Shown here piece by piece: positions 48,101-60,041 of a DNA stretch of 64,000 nucleotides. The first letter of the stretch is position 1. Each line of letters starts with the position of its first letter. Origin of the DNA: Druceiella hillmani (taxonomy: Eukaryota; Arthropoda; Insecta; Lepidoptera; Hepialidae); assembly GCA_039881145.1 (NCBI GenBank), contig JAYKKI010000061.1, positions 9,770,001 through 9,834,000 of the forward strand, read 5' to 3'. Position numbers and translations under genes: made by a program. The notes beneath the pieces were generated by a model. It ran no database searches. It was not told the DNA's origin and saw only the letters and a program-made list of their open reading frames with translations.

Positions 48101-51100
48101 TTGAGTTTTCAATGTCGGTGAGAACTGACGTCGGATTAATAGGATTCTGCCTCTCTATTGGCTGTTCTGTTAAAGCGACTGAAGATGAACAAACAGGATT
48201 CTGTCTCACTGTAGAAGCATCATGTAGCTCTCTAGATGACACCTCTGATGGCATGAAGTCGATTTCATTGAATACATCCGGATTAAATGGGAAGATGCCG
48301 CATTTATTGAAAGAGGAACCAATATCACGCGGCTTCATTTCTTTCGCATAGGCCTGCCCCACGAGCTTGGTAAGATTATATATAGTAATTTGTTTTCCTG
48401 GATTTTTTATTAACCAGAAGTCCATAGCACTGTTGTAATAAATTTTAAACGGACCATTCAAGCCAACGTCGAGTGGCTGTATTTTGGCGGTAGTACGGAG
48501 GTGTAGGGTAGTACGGAGGTGTAGGGAAGTATGGAGGTGTAGGGTAAGTACTGTCACTCCTGATTTTTTTGCCAAACCTAAAGATTCGACACTTGAATGG
48601 GATTCGTAGTTTCTGGGCTTGCAGACGTGTGTTTGATAAAGACGGATGACGTCACATGACCTCTTTTAGATTATCAAAAAAACTTGACAGTTTCTTCATT
48701 GAAAGCGGTCACACGAGCAAGGCTACAGGCTTCTTCAATGTTAAATCCCGATATCTCGATGTGAATGACCGAAGCCATTCCCAGCCTGCTATTTTCTCTG
48801 ATCTCCACGAATCGGGAATTTTTTTATTATTTTTAATTGCCATTTGATACGCAATACGGCGCACATCTTTCGTGGACAATCCATAAAACTTTAATGCACA
48901 TTCCTTGATGTATTCTTTGAGAGCTACTTCTTGATCGGTTTGAAATACTTTATTAATGTCGTAGTTAGGTGTTCTGTGTATCTTTGAACAAGTAAATCAA
49001 GAGTGTTGACGTTAACATTTTTTTTACATAACGATGCTGGGTTTGAAAATAGACAGAACATTCTTTAACTGCTTTGCGTAGACTCCAACCTTGCCTACGC
49101 AGTTTAAGAGCTCGGAGCATATCCGTAGCAGCATGGTTTTCCTTCTTCCGCTCAACAACTTTCGTACGCCACATCTTAAAACGAAAAAAATATTCCTCAT
49201 ACTTCGTAAAAATCAAAACTAAAACTTTGTACGGACTTGTAGAAGCATACTAATGAAGTCTGTAATGAAAACAACAAAAAATAGTGCACAATGAGACACA
49301 ATCAGTACACAATGAGACCTGTCTCACTGTGTCCAGCTTAATTTTGTCTCATCGTACACCACACCACCTATTGCGTAATACAAAAACATTCTAATACAAA
49401 CCGTTAAACGTAAATATGAAATTGATAAATCGCCAAAAATCTTCTTTTTCGAGGAAAAATTCGTTCGGTCTCTAAAACATGTTAGCATCGCGCGCGACAC
49501 AGTCGCTAACTGGGATAGCGGGAGGGGACCCGGGCGCGCGTCTTTACAGATAATGCGCACGATCTGGCAATGTCGCGGTTTATAAATATTAACAAGTCTC
49601 ATTGTGTACGTCTGTCTCAATGTTGAACCGGTGACCCTACATTAAGATGATGGTAATTTATTGTAAATAATAGATTTGTCGGGTGTTAGTAATTTTCTAT
49701 TTGAAATAGAATACATGTGTTAAGTTGCCAGGTACAATAAGTGTACAAAATACTGAATACTTTTATAAAGAGTAGTTGTCACTTTATGTTGTTTTTTAGA
49801 TTTTGCATTTGTCAGCTTTATTCAAATTTAAGTAATGAAAACTTCTTAAAATATTGAAAAATACTCATGTTTAGTAATTCACTTTTAGTTAATTATTTTT
49901 AATTATTCTCTGTTTAACGGGATTATAACAAACTTTTGCAATATACTCATTAAAGTAGAAAAAAGGGAAAGGTTTCCTAATATTAAAAATATAGAATTTC
50001 TATTATAGTATGGATTCAGTTCGAAATTCGGCTACTTATCCAACTTGATAATTTTCACATATATTTATTTCTGTTTTCGATTGTTATTTTCCACATAGGC
50101 CTCATCGTAGTAATTTTTACCACACATACAACTGAACCATGACTTCTCACTTCTATTAAATGATAACCATCCATAACAAATTTACCTCAAATCAATATAA
50201 CGAGACAAGTTTATGTTGATTTCGGATGACATTATCTAATTTTGTCAAGTTCGTTCATACAGCTAACCTGAGATCAGCGCCGTTTGCCGCTTAATGTTTT
50301 GATTGTGTGTAAGGTTTAGGAATCGATATAATATCAAAGTATGGCTACTTGGTTTTCAGACGATAAAAAAATTGCAAAAGTTAAAATCGGGAATGCGAGT
50401 TTTTGTGGTCTGTTTATTACATATCAGTTTTATTTCGCCTTAATTTCTCTTCAAGAAAAGAGAATGTCAGTTCATTATGGGCGCCTGTCCTTGCAGCTCT
50501 TTGATACACCTTAATATAAAGATCTCAAGTAATAAAAAAACTTTAATTAGGTGTTCAAAATATCCCAAAGGATTGAAATATTTCCTGTTTTATTTTATGT
50601 ATGTTACCTATTACTTTGTGATGGTCTATTTAATATAAAAACTGTGCTAAGAAATAGATTCACCACAGTTCTTGAGAGGTACGACCGGTTTTATAAATAA
50701 AATATGTGCGCCAATAAGTGAACAGTGAGAAGAAGGTTAGAAAAGAAAACGTATGTGCTTTTAAATCAGTTCGAGCCGCAAAGAAAATATTTTCTCTAGG
50801 TTCTACAGCGCTATGAAGTGGCATTTACCTATGAAATATACACAAAGCTAGGGATCTACAAATGGGGAGGAATTAATGCACTTAAAGGCGCCCTAGAAAA
50901 ATATTTGAGTGCAAAATGATCCACCCCCCCACATTTAGCAAGGTGCATGCTTGGGAAGGTAGAAAAAAACTACTATGGCCAAATAGCAGTTTGACATTAT
51001 CCCTATCGAGCGTTTATGAAACAATTTAAAAACATATTTTCAAGATCGTATCACAATGCTTACTAGACTATATGAGCGGTAACTCTTGGTTATGTAAGAA

Positions 51101-54100
51101 TGGTAGAGCATTCCACAATCAGGTATTCAGAAGATCATAGATGTCATACCCAATAAATTACAAGAATTAATCAAAACTGGGGGATGCATATACATTATTA
51201 AAATCACATTTTAAGTGTTTAATTTTGCGTTTTGAGGGCGTTACTTTAAAGATGGTTCTAATTTTTTTGTTTATTGAAATAAACAATTTACGTGGTATTT
51301 GTTTCTCATAACTATTTTATTTAGATTAATTAAAAAGGTGAAAATATTCATTACATTTGAAATATGGAATAAAAAACTAGGTCAGCGATTTTTTATATCT
51401 GTGAATATACAATACAAAACAAGAAATATTTTCATTCCTTCCGGATATTACTTTTGGATGCCATAATAACAATTATCACATATTTACAAGATATTCGGAT
51501 CAAAGTCAGACGTTCTCCTTTGTTGTTATTAAGTGTAAAAATTTCACTTTGACTCTGGACAGCCGATGCTAAATTTTTAATTTTTAGTATAAATAGCAAG
51601 TTTTATTTGAAATGAGCGATTAGTCTTTGAACTATCGTCGACTCAATCGGGAAGAAAGTGAGAAATATGGAGAAAATCGAGTACTGCGCTGTTATAAAGT
51701 TCCTTAACACGCAAACAAAGTCGGTTCAAACCATACTGGAAGAGATTCGCTTACGGGGACTCTCGCCTGGACGAAACCATGATTTATAAGTGGCACAGTA
51801 TCTTTAAACAAGTCAGGGACTCACCCTGTAGTTTTGAAATATGCTTTCATACAATTTTTTTAACTGGCAAAGGATTGAGTGCACGACTAGTGTGATTTTG
51901 TAGTAACGTTTTAAGTTCACTTGAGAGTAAATATTAAATAGGCATATCCATGAAATATCCAAGCCTGCATTTTGTATGAGTAATGAGTTGGCAGACGAAT
52001 GATAATTACGAAACGTTCTGAATCTTCAACTCCCGCATTACGCATTCGGAAATTACGATTATATAATACCGACAAATAGCAAAACTTAGTAACATTCACT
52101 CTGAGGATTATCTCATATTACTTGTCTCTTAACGCTACTCCTTTAATACGCTTATATAGGAATATTACATTGTAGATTTCGTCTATTTTATAGATTCTTA
52201 TACTAATACATATTTTTTTCATCTTAAGAGTTGATATCTGTAAAAAATGATAACTTAACAGTATCCTAATATTGAACCCAAAATCATAACATCGAACACC
52301 GCTCGATGTTATGATTTATCAAAGTTAGAGAAATATTAACGTAAGGACTTGTTTAATTTCTACTTTAAGCTCTAACAATAAAGTTGTGAAATAGACCATG
52401 TGGCATGTTTTTTAATAATAAATTATTGATCAATAAGTTTTAATTATATTAAAATAAAACAACACACTTCTTCTTTTTCTTCTTCTTCTTAAGCACTACA
52501 GCTTGTTGCAGACCAAAGATGTCTCTCCATCCAACGCTAGAGCCCTCCGTCGGTTTACCCTCAAAAGCTTTAAGTCTAGCTCAACCCTATACAGCCATCT
52601 GGCGGGTGGGCTTCGTTGTTTTCCTTTTATTTTTGAAAAATTAATTTTCTTTGTTGAGAGTGTATCATCACATCAAAATCCAGTATGCACTCCCATAGAG
52701 GGAAACCGACCTTATTAATGTTTTGTATAGACTAGTTTTCATTGTAGTGCTGATAAGTTTGGATTTAAATTGGTTTCTGATATCATAGAAGCATATATAT
52801 AGGCCAAAGATAATCGATTGTTTATTTCTATTTTACATATATTATTATATCTTTGCAGCTTGAGATTATTGTGCTCATATATTTGAATTGTTTCACAGTC
52901 TCTAAAATAGAGTTATGGATCAGGGGGGACAAATTCACAATTTTATTGCTTGCAATCGTAAATTTCATTCAATCTATGTTAACAGTTGGTCGCATCTTCC
53001 TTGTTGCCTTTTCAAGTGAGACAAAAGCCCAACGATGCCGATATCATCAGCAAAAGTCAACAGCTGGGTTGTTCTCTACAAAACAGTTCCGCTGGTGTTC
53101 AGATCCAAAGTTAAATAATAGGCATAAGGGTGATTTTCCTTGTCGCAGTTTTTTTTGTTGTAGAAAAGTTCTGAGAGATATTTTGTGATTCTACATTTTA
53201 CCTTTTTTAGAGTCATCTTTGGGAGGTTGATTAATTATTTTAGGACGTTAAATTTTACCTAATAAACTGTTTTCATTTATGCTGTCATATGCAGCGAAGA
53301 GATGGTAGGTGTCTACATCACATTTCTTTGTTCTATCCAGAATTCGTCTAATAGAGTGTATTTAATCAGTCGCTGTTCTTCCTCTTTGGAAACCACATTG
53401 ATAATTCTCGATAATTTTCGTGCTGTACGTACTCAATCGTTTATAGAGAATGGTGGAAAAGATTCTATATGCTGTATTCAACAGCGAGATTCCTCTGTCA
53501 ATGGAACATTTCATCTAGTCTCCTGTTTTGTATATAGGGCAGATCGATGATGTTATATATTGTATTGTTTAGTTTAGTATCTTTAATGTTCGTGCGCTCT
53601 ACTTCTATTGCACTCGGTCCAGCAGATTTACCATAGTTTAGCGCTTTAGTTGCCTGTTATACCTCCAAGAGGGTTGGTGGGTCGTTTTCTATTACTCTCT
53701 ATGGTAGGTAGTGCATTAGGCATAGTAAACACTTCTGATCTGTCTGTACCTTCAAGCAGTCCTTTAAAATGTTAACGCCATTTAGGCAGCTCTTCCATAT
53801 CTCTACTAAGTTCTCTGTTATCATTTTTGAATGTTTTTTTTCTATTGTCAAAGTGGAACTCTGACGCTATTCACTGGCTGGTAAAACACCCTGGTTTCCT
53901 TTTGTCTTTTAAGATTTTTAATATCAGCATATAATTCATAAAGGTGTATTCGCTTTTTTTTAAGAAACCTTTTTCTTCCGTTTTCATTTTTTCATATTTC
54001 TCTTCTGTATTTTTACAATAATCTATTGCATCATGCATTTATATGCCTTATTTTTTCATTCCGTTATGGCACGATATTCCTCATTAAATTATTGGTTTTG

Positions 54101-54402
54101 TATTTTTGCTTCGCACTTTGGTATCGTTTTCTCAGAACCTTCATTCATAATTGATTTTAGATTATGCCAGGCACACTCAATTTGTTGAGTTTTTCATAAG
54201 TTGAAAGTCTATCCCGTATTTCTTTTTTGTATTTTTTAAATATTCCAGCCTTCTTCAATTGTTCATATTGAAAGATCTATTGACTTTATGACACAGTTTT
54301 AAGGCGATTTGAAAAAGATCCGAGTCCACATTCCCTCCTCAGAAAGTGCGCACTTCCAGTAGGCTGCTTCTATGTCTTAAATCTATTAGTACATGATCAA
54401 TT

Positions 54403-54438
<36 letters not shown>

Positions 54439-56004
54439 ATTAAAAGTTGTATTTTTAATCACCATGTTGTTATAACTAAACTCTTCATGTAGGCTGTGCG
54501 TTCCGGTGAACAAACAGAGGTTAACATCTCTGTCCAAATTTACATTAAAATCGCCCATTATAAATCTAATATCATTTGACTCAGAGCTATTACTGAACTT
54601 GTCGAGATGATAATAGAATTAATCCTTCTTCTTCATCATCTTTATCTTCAGTGAAAGCATGGGCACATATAATTGAAATATTTTGCATTTTATCCATTAC
54701 TCCTTGGCCAGACCACCTCATGTCCTGTAAAATTAGGATATCCAATCTATCATTAATGAAAACGTCAACAAGTTTATTTAACGCTCCGCCTATATACAAA
54801 TTCCTTACATTTCATATTCCGAATTTACAGTCCGATTTCATGCCAAGTCGTCGGGGTTGTGACAGTCCGAAGAATTCTTTTTGAGATTTCTGAATCGGGA
54901 ACTGTAGTAATACAGAAATAAAAATGTTCGAAGGTCTGGATCTAGCTAATAGTAATTAATAAAACATTGAAATGTCTTGTTAATTGGCTATAAATAAGCT
55001 TTCCTAGGAGGATGTTAGTTTTTGATACGAAGCACTTGACAAAAGTTTATGAATAAGCATATTAGATAATAGAGATATAAAATAATTGTTAATAATAATG
55101 TAGAATTTGGAACATTGTAATGTCTATAATATCCGAGAACTGCCCTGTCTCTTAATTTTTTCGGCAGCATTACTCGCTTCAGAAATGGATATATAGAGTT
55201 GCTTGATTGTTCAAGACTGACCACTAATAGAGTGATGTTTATTTGAATTTGTCTGTATATTTTATCTGTTTGTACTGCCACATGCCTAACGCTTTGACAA
55301 ATCTATAAATAAGGCATGGAGTTTATACAAACTTATTAAAATATAAAAAAGTTTGAGATGTGAAGGTATATGGCAACTATAACCATGATCAAGGCTGACA
55401 TTCATTGTATCAAGACCATAATTTTCATGCATTTTCTTTCTCTTCTCTTGGAAGTAATTTTTGGAGAACTTCTTATTGCTTAACATAAAAAGTTACAACC
55501 ATATACACAATGGACTACATGTTCACGATATATATGGAATGAAATTTTTCGAATCCCAAGAGATAAATCTAAAATAATGAAAAAATTTAAAAGACTTACT
55601 TCGACTAAGGTCAGCAACCAATTTTAATCGTATTAACCCAATATCATTTGTGACATTTTGCCTTACGTAGTCTTTGTGTTTAATTGGTTCCTCAATGAGG
55701 ATGTCCTGAAAGTTCAAATGAAAATTTCCTTAATAAACATATTATTTGCTACCGTTTTTTGAAATTGCGCACTGCTATTCGTCCAATACAAAATTTCATT
55801 TAACCCGTTATTAAGATGTTGAATAGATAATTTGTAAATATTTAATATAAATTGAAATCATTCTTAATTGTAAAATATATCAGTAATTCTTTTATTATAA
55901 AATCTAACACTTTGTTTTGCAATTTCAATGAATTCAATTTGTCTCCTATTTTAATTATATCTCACATTTCTGAAGATATTTTACTATATCTGTTTTACTA
56001 CCCT

Positions 56005-56067
<63 letters not shown>

Positions 56068-59000
56068 ATGAAAAAGAAAAAAAGTAATTTTTTCTTTTAT
56101 TTCATTTTATGATTTTGTTGCCATTTCCCAATAGCTCTTTTGGTTACTGACCAAAATTTATTCCTGTATATACGGAACCTAGAATTGACATACATTAAGG
56201 TAAACTATGAAGGTAATTTAGACAACATAAAAAAGTCTAATTCTTATATTGTTAATTATAAAAGCCTTTATGGTTTGGTTTAGTTGGCCAGTCGGACGAT
56301 AGAAATATTTTTGGATGAAGCAAATTACATCATTATGGCCTTGTTAAAATAATGCTGGGAAAATTGTACACGAAATTGAGATTTACAAAAACAAATTACA
56401 AAACTAGTGTAATTATCACACACCATTGGTCGTAAGACATTCCATGTTAATTGATTAGGCTGTGTTCCAAGTACACAAATCGAGGTATTCAAAGCGACAA
56501 ATATTCCCTACTATTTTATAAATTAATCTAAAATATTATATAAAAAGACAAAAAATTATTATAACAAATTGCAGTTATGGTGACTTTTTGCTCGGGTGAA
56601 ACCGGAAATCGTGTTTAGCTTTGTATAAACGAATACTCAACCTGGACAGGGGTCGCACAGTATTTTTTACCAAGAAAAATACTGTGCGCCCCCTGTCCAG
56701 GTTGTTTTTTACTAAATTAATCTAAAATATTATTATATAAAAAGAGAAAATATTATAAAATTGTGATTAATAGTGGATAAATGAATACTCAACCTGGACA
56801 GGGGGCGCACAGTGTTTTTTATCAAAAAAGTCAATGCAGTCGTTCTTGCGTTTGATGTCGTGTTCTCCAATCCGCACGCCCAGGAGTTGATTTGTAATGC
56901 AGTGCGCCGCGGTCAGTACGTATCTTTCAGTTATCAAACTGCCACCGCATGCAAACTTCCGAGTTATCCCTGCAATTTGAAGATTATCTTCATATATATA
57001 AACCTAAAAATACATGCACATTTAGCTATGATAACTTAGAGTGCTTATATTATGAATTCGTTTAAGGGGAAGGGAGAGTGAAGCATAACGTATTATATAT
57101 ACAAGTATGGGAGAAGATGTATCTCTATGACGCGGAAAACATTGGCTTAAAATTAAAAAAAAAAACGAAAATTTTGAGTTCTCCGATTTTCTTCGCTCAG
57201 AATGACCCGATGCATTAAATTTGGAAAAATTTTAAATAATTATTGAAACTAATCCCAAGCTAAGTTTGTGTTACTGGCAGGTTTACACTGCATACTCTCA
57301 CATTGCACAGAAAAACAACTTCATGTTTTGTGGATGAACTGCAAACACCCTATTTGTCTGCCGCACCACCTAATACCTCTTCCACTTTAAAAGAGTGGAA
57401 GCGAGTGCACTTTCAACTGTGAGTGAATTTTCAACTTAAGGTTGCACTTGCTCAATATTTCAGAGGAAAACCCCAAAAAACTCTGCATGAAAAAAAAAAA
57501 AAATCTCTGCATACATGCTAGTAACAAGAGATAATGTTAACATAATTAAAAATTAATTTTGCCGGTAACATATAAAACAATGAAATAACTTTGTAAACGA
57601 ACGGTTTATTTTGGATTTGGATTGAACGGTTTGTGAACGGTTTACTAATTGAAAACGTAATATTTTGTGACTGATGTAATTCCCATTATCATGGGATGAT
57701 TAAATGACGACTGTGTGCTTCATTTTGGTGTTCCCATATAAAAGTATAGTTATTTGCTTGGTATTATACTGTTTTTGAAATAAAATCATAAACGTATTAA
57801 AAATCATAATTACTCTCTCCAGAGGATTTCGGTTTGAAATGTCATAGTTCCAAAATCGGAGACATGGATCATAATTATTATCATTATTTTTGGGGTAGAT
57901 ACAACGCATATAGTATATCGATATATTTCGCTACTCTATTGCTTAAATTGTTTGCATACAAATGTTTTTTTTTTAGATTGGACAGCGTCAATTTTGTATG
58001 GTTTTTTCTTTTCCTTTTTCGGGACATAGCATACAAAATGGCATGAAATTTAAGTGAAACTTTAAAGTTGTTTTTTTAAAGAGATAAAAAGTGTCGAAAT
58101 AATTTTTGTCATTTTATTGTAATTCAAACAATTCGATGTATTTAATATTTATTAATCAGGAAGTAAAGCCCGTCTATAGGTATTCCTACATTGATGTACT
58201 TGTGCGACAAAACTAACCATCATCATAAGATAGCAACACCATCCAGGGAAACTCGAAGAGGTCCGCAGGTGTGCCTCCGGCAATCCTTTCCTTACCTGCC
58301 TGACCGCAGTCCTGCTTTGTCAACAGATGCAGATTTTTATGACTGTATGGCTTCCCTGATCCTACGACTGACTTGTCTACAAGCAACGTATCTGGTGGAC
58401 AGCATACCTGCACATACAGTGGAACTTAATTAAGTAACTTTTTCTAGTTATTGAAAATTAAGAACTTTGTTAAAATTGTTTCGTAAATGTAGACTCGTTT
58501 TCATAAACAATCAGTCAGTATAAATGAGGAAGACAAACCTATAGCCAATATTATACAGTTAATAAAAATAGAACTCTGTAAAATCTATGATCCCCTGGAT
58601 ATCTATCCCCTGGATATCTATATATAATATAAATTTATTTGTATATGTGATATATCTCAAATATTCGCAAACGCCTTTAGAGAATAATTGTGAATTTAAT
58701 TTTTCCAAAGAAAAGCAGAAATTAAAAATTATAGACTATATTATTAAAATATCGAAAATAAAATTGGCGTGAGCATTAAAACATATAAAAAATCTAAAAT
58801 TATTTTCCATGTTATATTGTGGAAATGCTTTAAAATCTGATCACTTTAGCTTTGTTGTTTATTTCTATTGCTAATTATTATATGCTAATAAACTATCTTA
58901 ATTTACTAATACAGATTAGAAAATGTTTTCAACGCCCATTTCCCCTTAAATTTTATTTTAATTTCATCGCTTTCCACTCTACATCAATATGTTACTTTTA

Positions 59001-59199
59001 TTAAATCATTCAAAGAAATTAAAACCTACCATCGGAGTGTCATCATCAACCCAGCCACAGTGTATTGTTCGTAGATAGTCACGCGTGATATTCGTAACGG
59101 AATTCGTCCCGTTATCCAGGAGACCCTTCACGGCAGGACATTCGTAAATATTCAAGCAGTCATCTGGTTCACCTCCTGTTACTGTACAATTAGCATTAT
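44916..59199 (-). CDS. CLIP-domain serine protease (CLIPB-like), six exons, 5' incomplete
   Basis: Exons at 59199-59030, 58407-58218, 56969-56794, 55705-55600, 46538-46361 and 45168-44916 join with all five intron phases consistent and no stop, giving about 357 residues. A CLIP domain (six Cys: C, C, C, C, CC) is followed by a linker and an activation site, GKER|IAGG. The S1A chymotrypsin-fold domain then has the catalytic triad in [13 protein letters not shown] and GDSGGP. Asp six residues before the Ser (KDSCKGDS), with later SYG and TPG, indicates trypsin-like cleavage after Arg/Lys. The extra Cys pair in the His-Asp linker (NDC...KHCAPP) is typical of the easter/PPO-activating (CLIPB) class, which act as secreted zymogens in haemolymph cascades of immunity or patterning. 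The first exon, with signal peptide, lies further upstream and was not found. Intron 4 is 9 kb and full of transposons. Confidence 0.92.
46361..46538 (-). CDS. Exon: pre-Ser region
   Basis: After TTTAG, the phase-1 frame reads [20 protein letters not shown], then [20 protein letters not shown] and [18 protein letters not shown], ending in phase 2 at GTAAGT. TGWG and the following Cys match the S1A core. Confidence 0.94.
47922..49216 (-). pseudogene. Pogo/Tigger-like transposase, decayed
   Basis: N-terminal frame: [20 protein letters not shown], then [19 protein letters not shown] (Psq HTH). After a frameshift, [20 protein letters not shown], then [20 protein letters not shown] and [20 protein letters not shown] (CENP-B HTH). 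The central DDE core is deleted. The last open frame (48575-47922) has [20 protein letters not shown], then [20 protein letters not shown] and [16 protein letters not shown], the C-terminal end of the DDE_1 domain, followed by a Ser/Glu-rich tail. An 18-bp unit is repeated three times just before QPLDV. Related to the class annotated in insects as tigger transposable element-derived proteins. Confidence 0.88.
48489..48546 (-). repeat. 18-bp in-frame minisatellite within transposase
   Basis: Three units of ACCCTACACCTCCGTACT (minus strand), each adding TLHLRT, expand the spot where the family normally has a single PPHxT before QPLD. Frame is preserved. Confidence 0.85.
49642..51600. other. Intron 4 DNA, no element recognised
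   Basis: AT-rich except for moderately GC stretches near 50690-50960. No coding motif or repeat was recognised on either strand. Confidence 0.5.
51667..51835 (+). pseudogene. Mariner transposase N-terminal fragment (second family)
   Basis: [20 protein letters not shown], then [11 protein letters not shown], is the first HTH of mariner transposases of the MEKIEYRAVIKFL type. After a frameshift near 51755, [20 protein letters not shown], then VRDSP, continues the second HTH. The rest is absent. The start codon matches the family start. Different from the mariner at 7.9 kb, which lacks this sequence signature. Confidence 0.88.
52281..52317. repeat. Perfect hairpin
   Basis: AAATCATAACATCGA and its inverse, 15-bp arms with loop ACACCGC. 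No run of U follows that would suggest a pol III or bacterial terminator role. Confidence 0.9.
52485..54890 (-). mobile_element. RTE-type non-LTR retrotransposon, decayed
   Basis: Minus strand, broken in many places. The endonuclease part reads [20 protein letters not shown], then [14 protein letters not shown] (54799-54680; family LQEIRWxGxG), and later MGDFN (54558-54544). The reverse transcriptase has [20 protein letters not shown], then [24 protein letters not shown], and FADD at 53054-53043 (the catalytic box). The 3' end reads [20 protein letters not shown], then ALDGETS, and closes with an AAG-rich tail (minus strand) near 52470-52490, as RTE elements end in short tandem repeats. It lies in the same orientation as the host gene within intron 4, and so is transcribed within its pre-mRNA. 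Confidence 0.88.
54402..54429. repeat. (AT)n microsatellite inside the RTE relic
   Basis: About 28 bp of AT. It interrupts the RTE sequence between endonuclease and RT. Confidence 0.85.
54891..55599. other. Intron 4, protease-proximal part
   Basis: No motif recognised. It runs to the donor of the Asp exon. Confidence 0.5.
55600..55705 (-). CDS. Exon: catalytic Asp region
   Basis: After TTTCAG, encodes [20 protein letters not shown], then [15 protein letters not shown], ending in phase 1 at GTAAGT. The Asp of NDIGLIRL is the triad aspartate (usual form DIALIRL). Confidence 0.92.
56010..56068. repeat. (AT)n microsatellite in intron 3
   Basis: About 55 bp of AT, with one GT, between the His and Asp exons of the intact protease. 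Confidence 0.93.
56516..56820. repeat. Tandem and inverted duplication of the His-exon 3' end
   Basis: A unit containing AAATTAATCTAAAATATTAT...AATACTCAACCTGGACAGGG occurs at 56516-56667 and again at 56711-56820, the latter covering the real exon end. Between them 56675-56704 is the inverse of 56638-56667 (30-bp arms, one mismatch, 7-base loop). The extra copies include the donor-side sequence CAG|GTTGAG. Confidence 0.9.
56794..56969 (-). CDS. Exon: catalytic His region
   Basis: Encodes [45 protein letters not shown] and KKHCAPPVQ, ending in phase 0 at a GTTGAG donor. The last roughly 30 bases with the donor are duplicated downstream, both directly and in inverse (56638-56704). That could supply decoy splice sites. 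Confidence 0.92.
57003..58217. other. Intron 2 of the protease gene
   Basis: AT-rich. No gene or element recognised. Confidence 0.55.
58218..58407 (-). CDS. Exon: CLIP end, linker and activation site
   Basis: Starts VCCPPD after TGTGCAG, supplying CLIP cysteines 5 and 6. A basic and His-containing linker follows, then [32 protein letters not shown], and a phase-1 GTTAGT donor. The Cys in QDCGQ should tether the light chain to the protease domain after cleavage at Arg-Ile. Confidence 0.92.
58592..58622. repeat. Short direct duplication in intron 1 region
   Basis: CCCCTGGATATCTAT occurs twice back to back. Confidence 0.9.
59030..59199 (-). CDS. Exon: CLIP domain
   Basis: After TTTTTTTCAG, a phase-1 start encodes [20 protein letters not shown], then [18 protein letters not shown], and ends in phase 0 at a GTAGGT donor. 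It holds CLIP cysteines 1-4, and two NxT/S sequons (NGT, NIT) could be glycosylated. The preceding codon base comes from an unseen upstream exon. Confidence 0.92.
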
Positions 59200-59908
59200 C
59201 TGAAAAAAAGTTCATTTTGATGAGTGAATAACGAGAAAGTTCGATTATTTTCTTTCATTTATGTACATATTTTAATAGAAGATTTGTAATGTTTTTTTAT
59301 GTTTAATATGAATTAAATAAAAGAATGATCTCAGTTATATTAAATTAATGTAACTTTGATGTTTATTTTGTGATATTTTTTTTTATAATTAATGTATTTA
59401 ACATTAGCATTAGCTTCAGATAATGACAATTTCTAAGAATTAGGATCTGCAACGGCCCATGTCAGCAATAATATATACCTACCTAATAAGTTAATTGAAA
59501 TAAATACTCAATTTTTCTGGCATATGCTTAAAAACTATTTGGAGATACGCAAGAAATTTTTAGTAATTCTATTAATGAATGTGTTAAGTTGCAGGTACAA
59601 CATTGCGTACCCCGAATAAAAAATAATATCATAAAACATAATTCACAATCTGGTGCATATTTTCTTCAGGATGGAAACAATAAAAATTACATTGTTCTGA
59701 AAGGACGAGGATCTGTTTGCATACGATGATCAAGGTGTATTAGGTGATATCTGTTTTTTTTTAATTTTATCTCACGCCAATTGAAGATAGCATTACGCTG
59801 TTCAAGTCACGGTAACTTGTTTAGTATACCTTTTTTGTTTTGTTACTTTGTCATTGATATCGTTGATCATGAAGTAAAATTCCTGTAAGTGGACTTTTCA
59901 TTTTCCCT

Positions 59909-60041
<133 letters not shown>

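Larger units (their letters stand above)
46780..49641 (-). mobile_element. Full-length pogo/Tigger-like element in protease intron 4
   Basis: Terminal inverted repeats are TGTAGGGTGACTGGTCCAAC and onward (46780-46811), against TGTAGGGTCACCGGTTCAAC read inward from 49641. About 27 of 32 bases match. The motif ACAATGAGAC or close variants recurs just inside both ends (46992, 47014, 49288, 49309, and inverse near 49597), as expected for transposase binding sites. The length is about 2.86 kb. TA/AT bases flank both ends, but the exact target duplication is ambiguous. The transposase inside is dead. Confidence 0.9.

Noticed and set aside
49324..49620. 98-codon minus frame
   Set aside because: It lies in the terminal part of the pogo element, which holds binding repeats and no recognisable domain.
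52281..52317. Hairpin as a transcription terminator
   Set aside because: No following U run, and located inside a eukaryotic intron.
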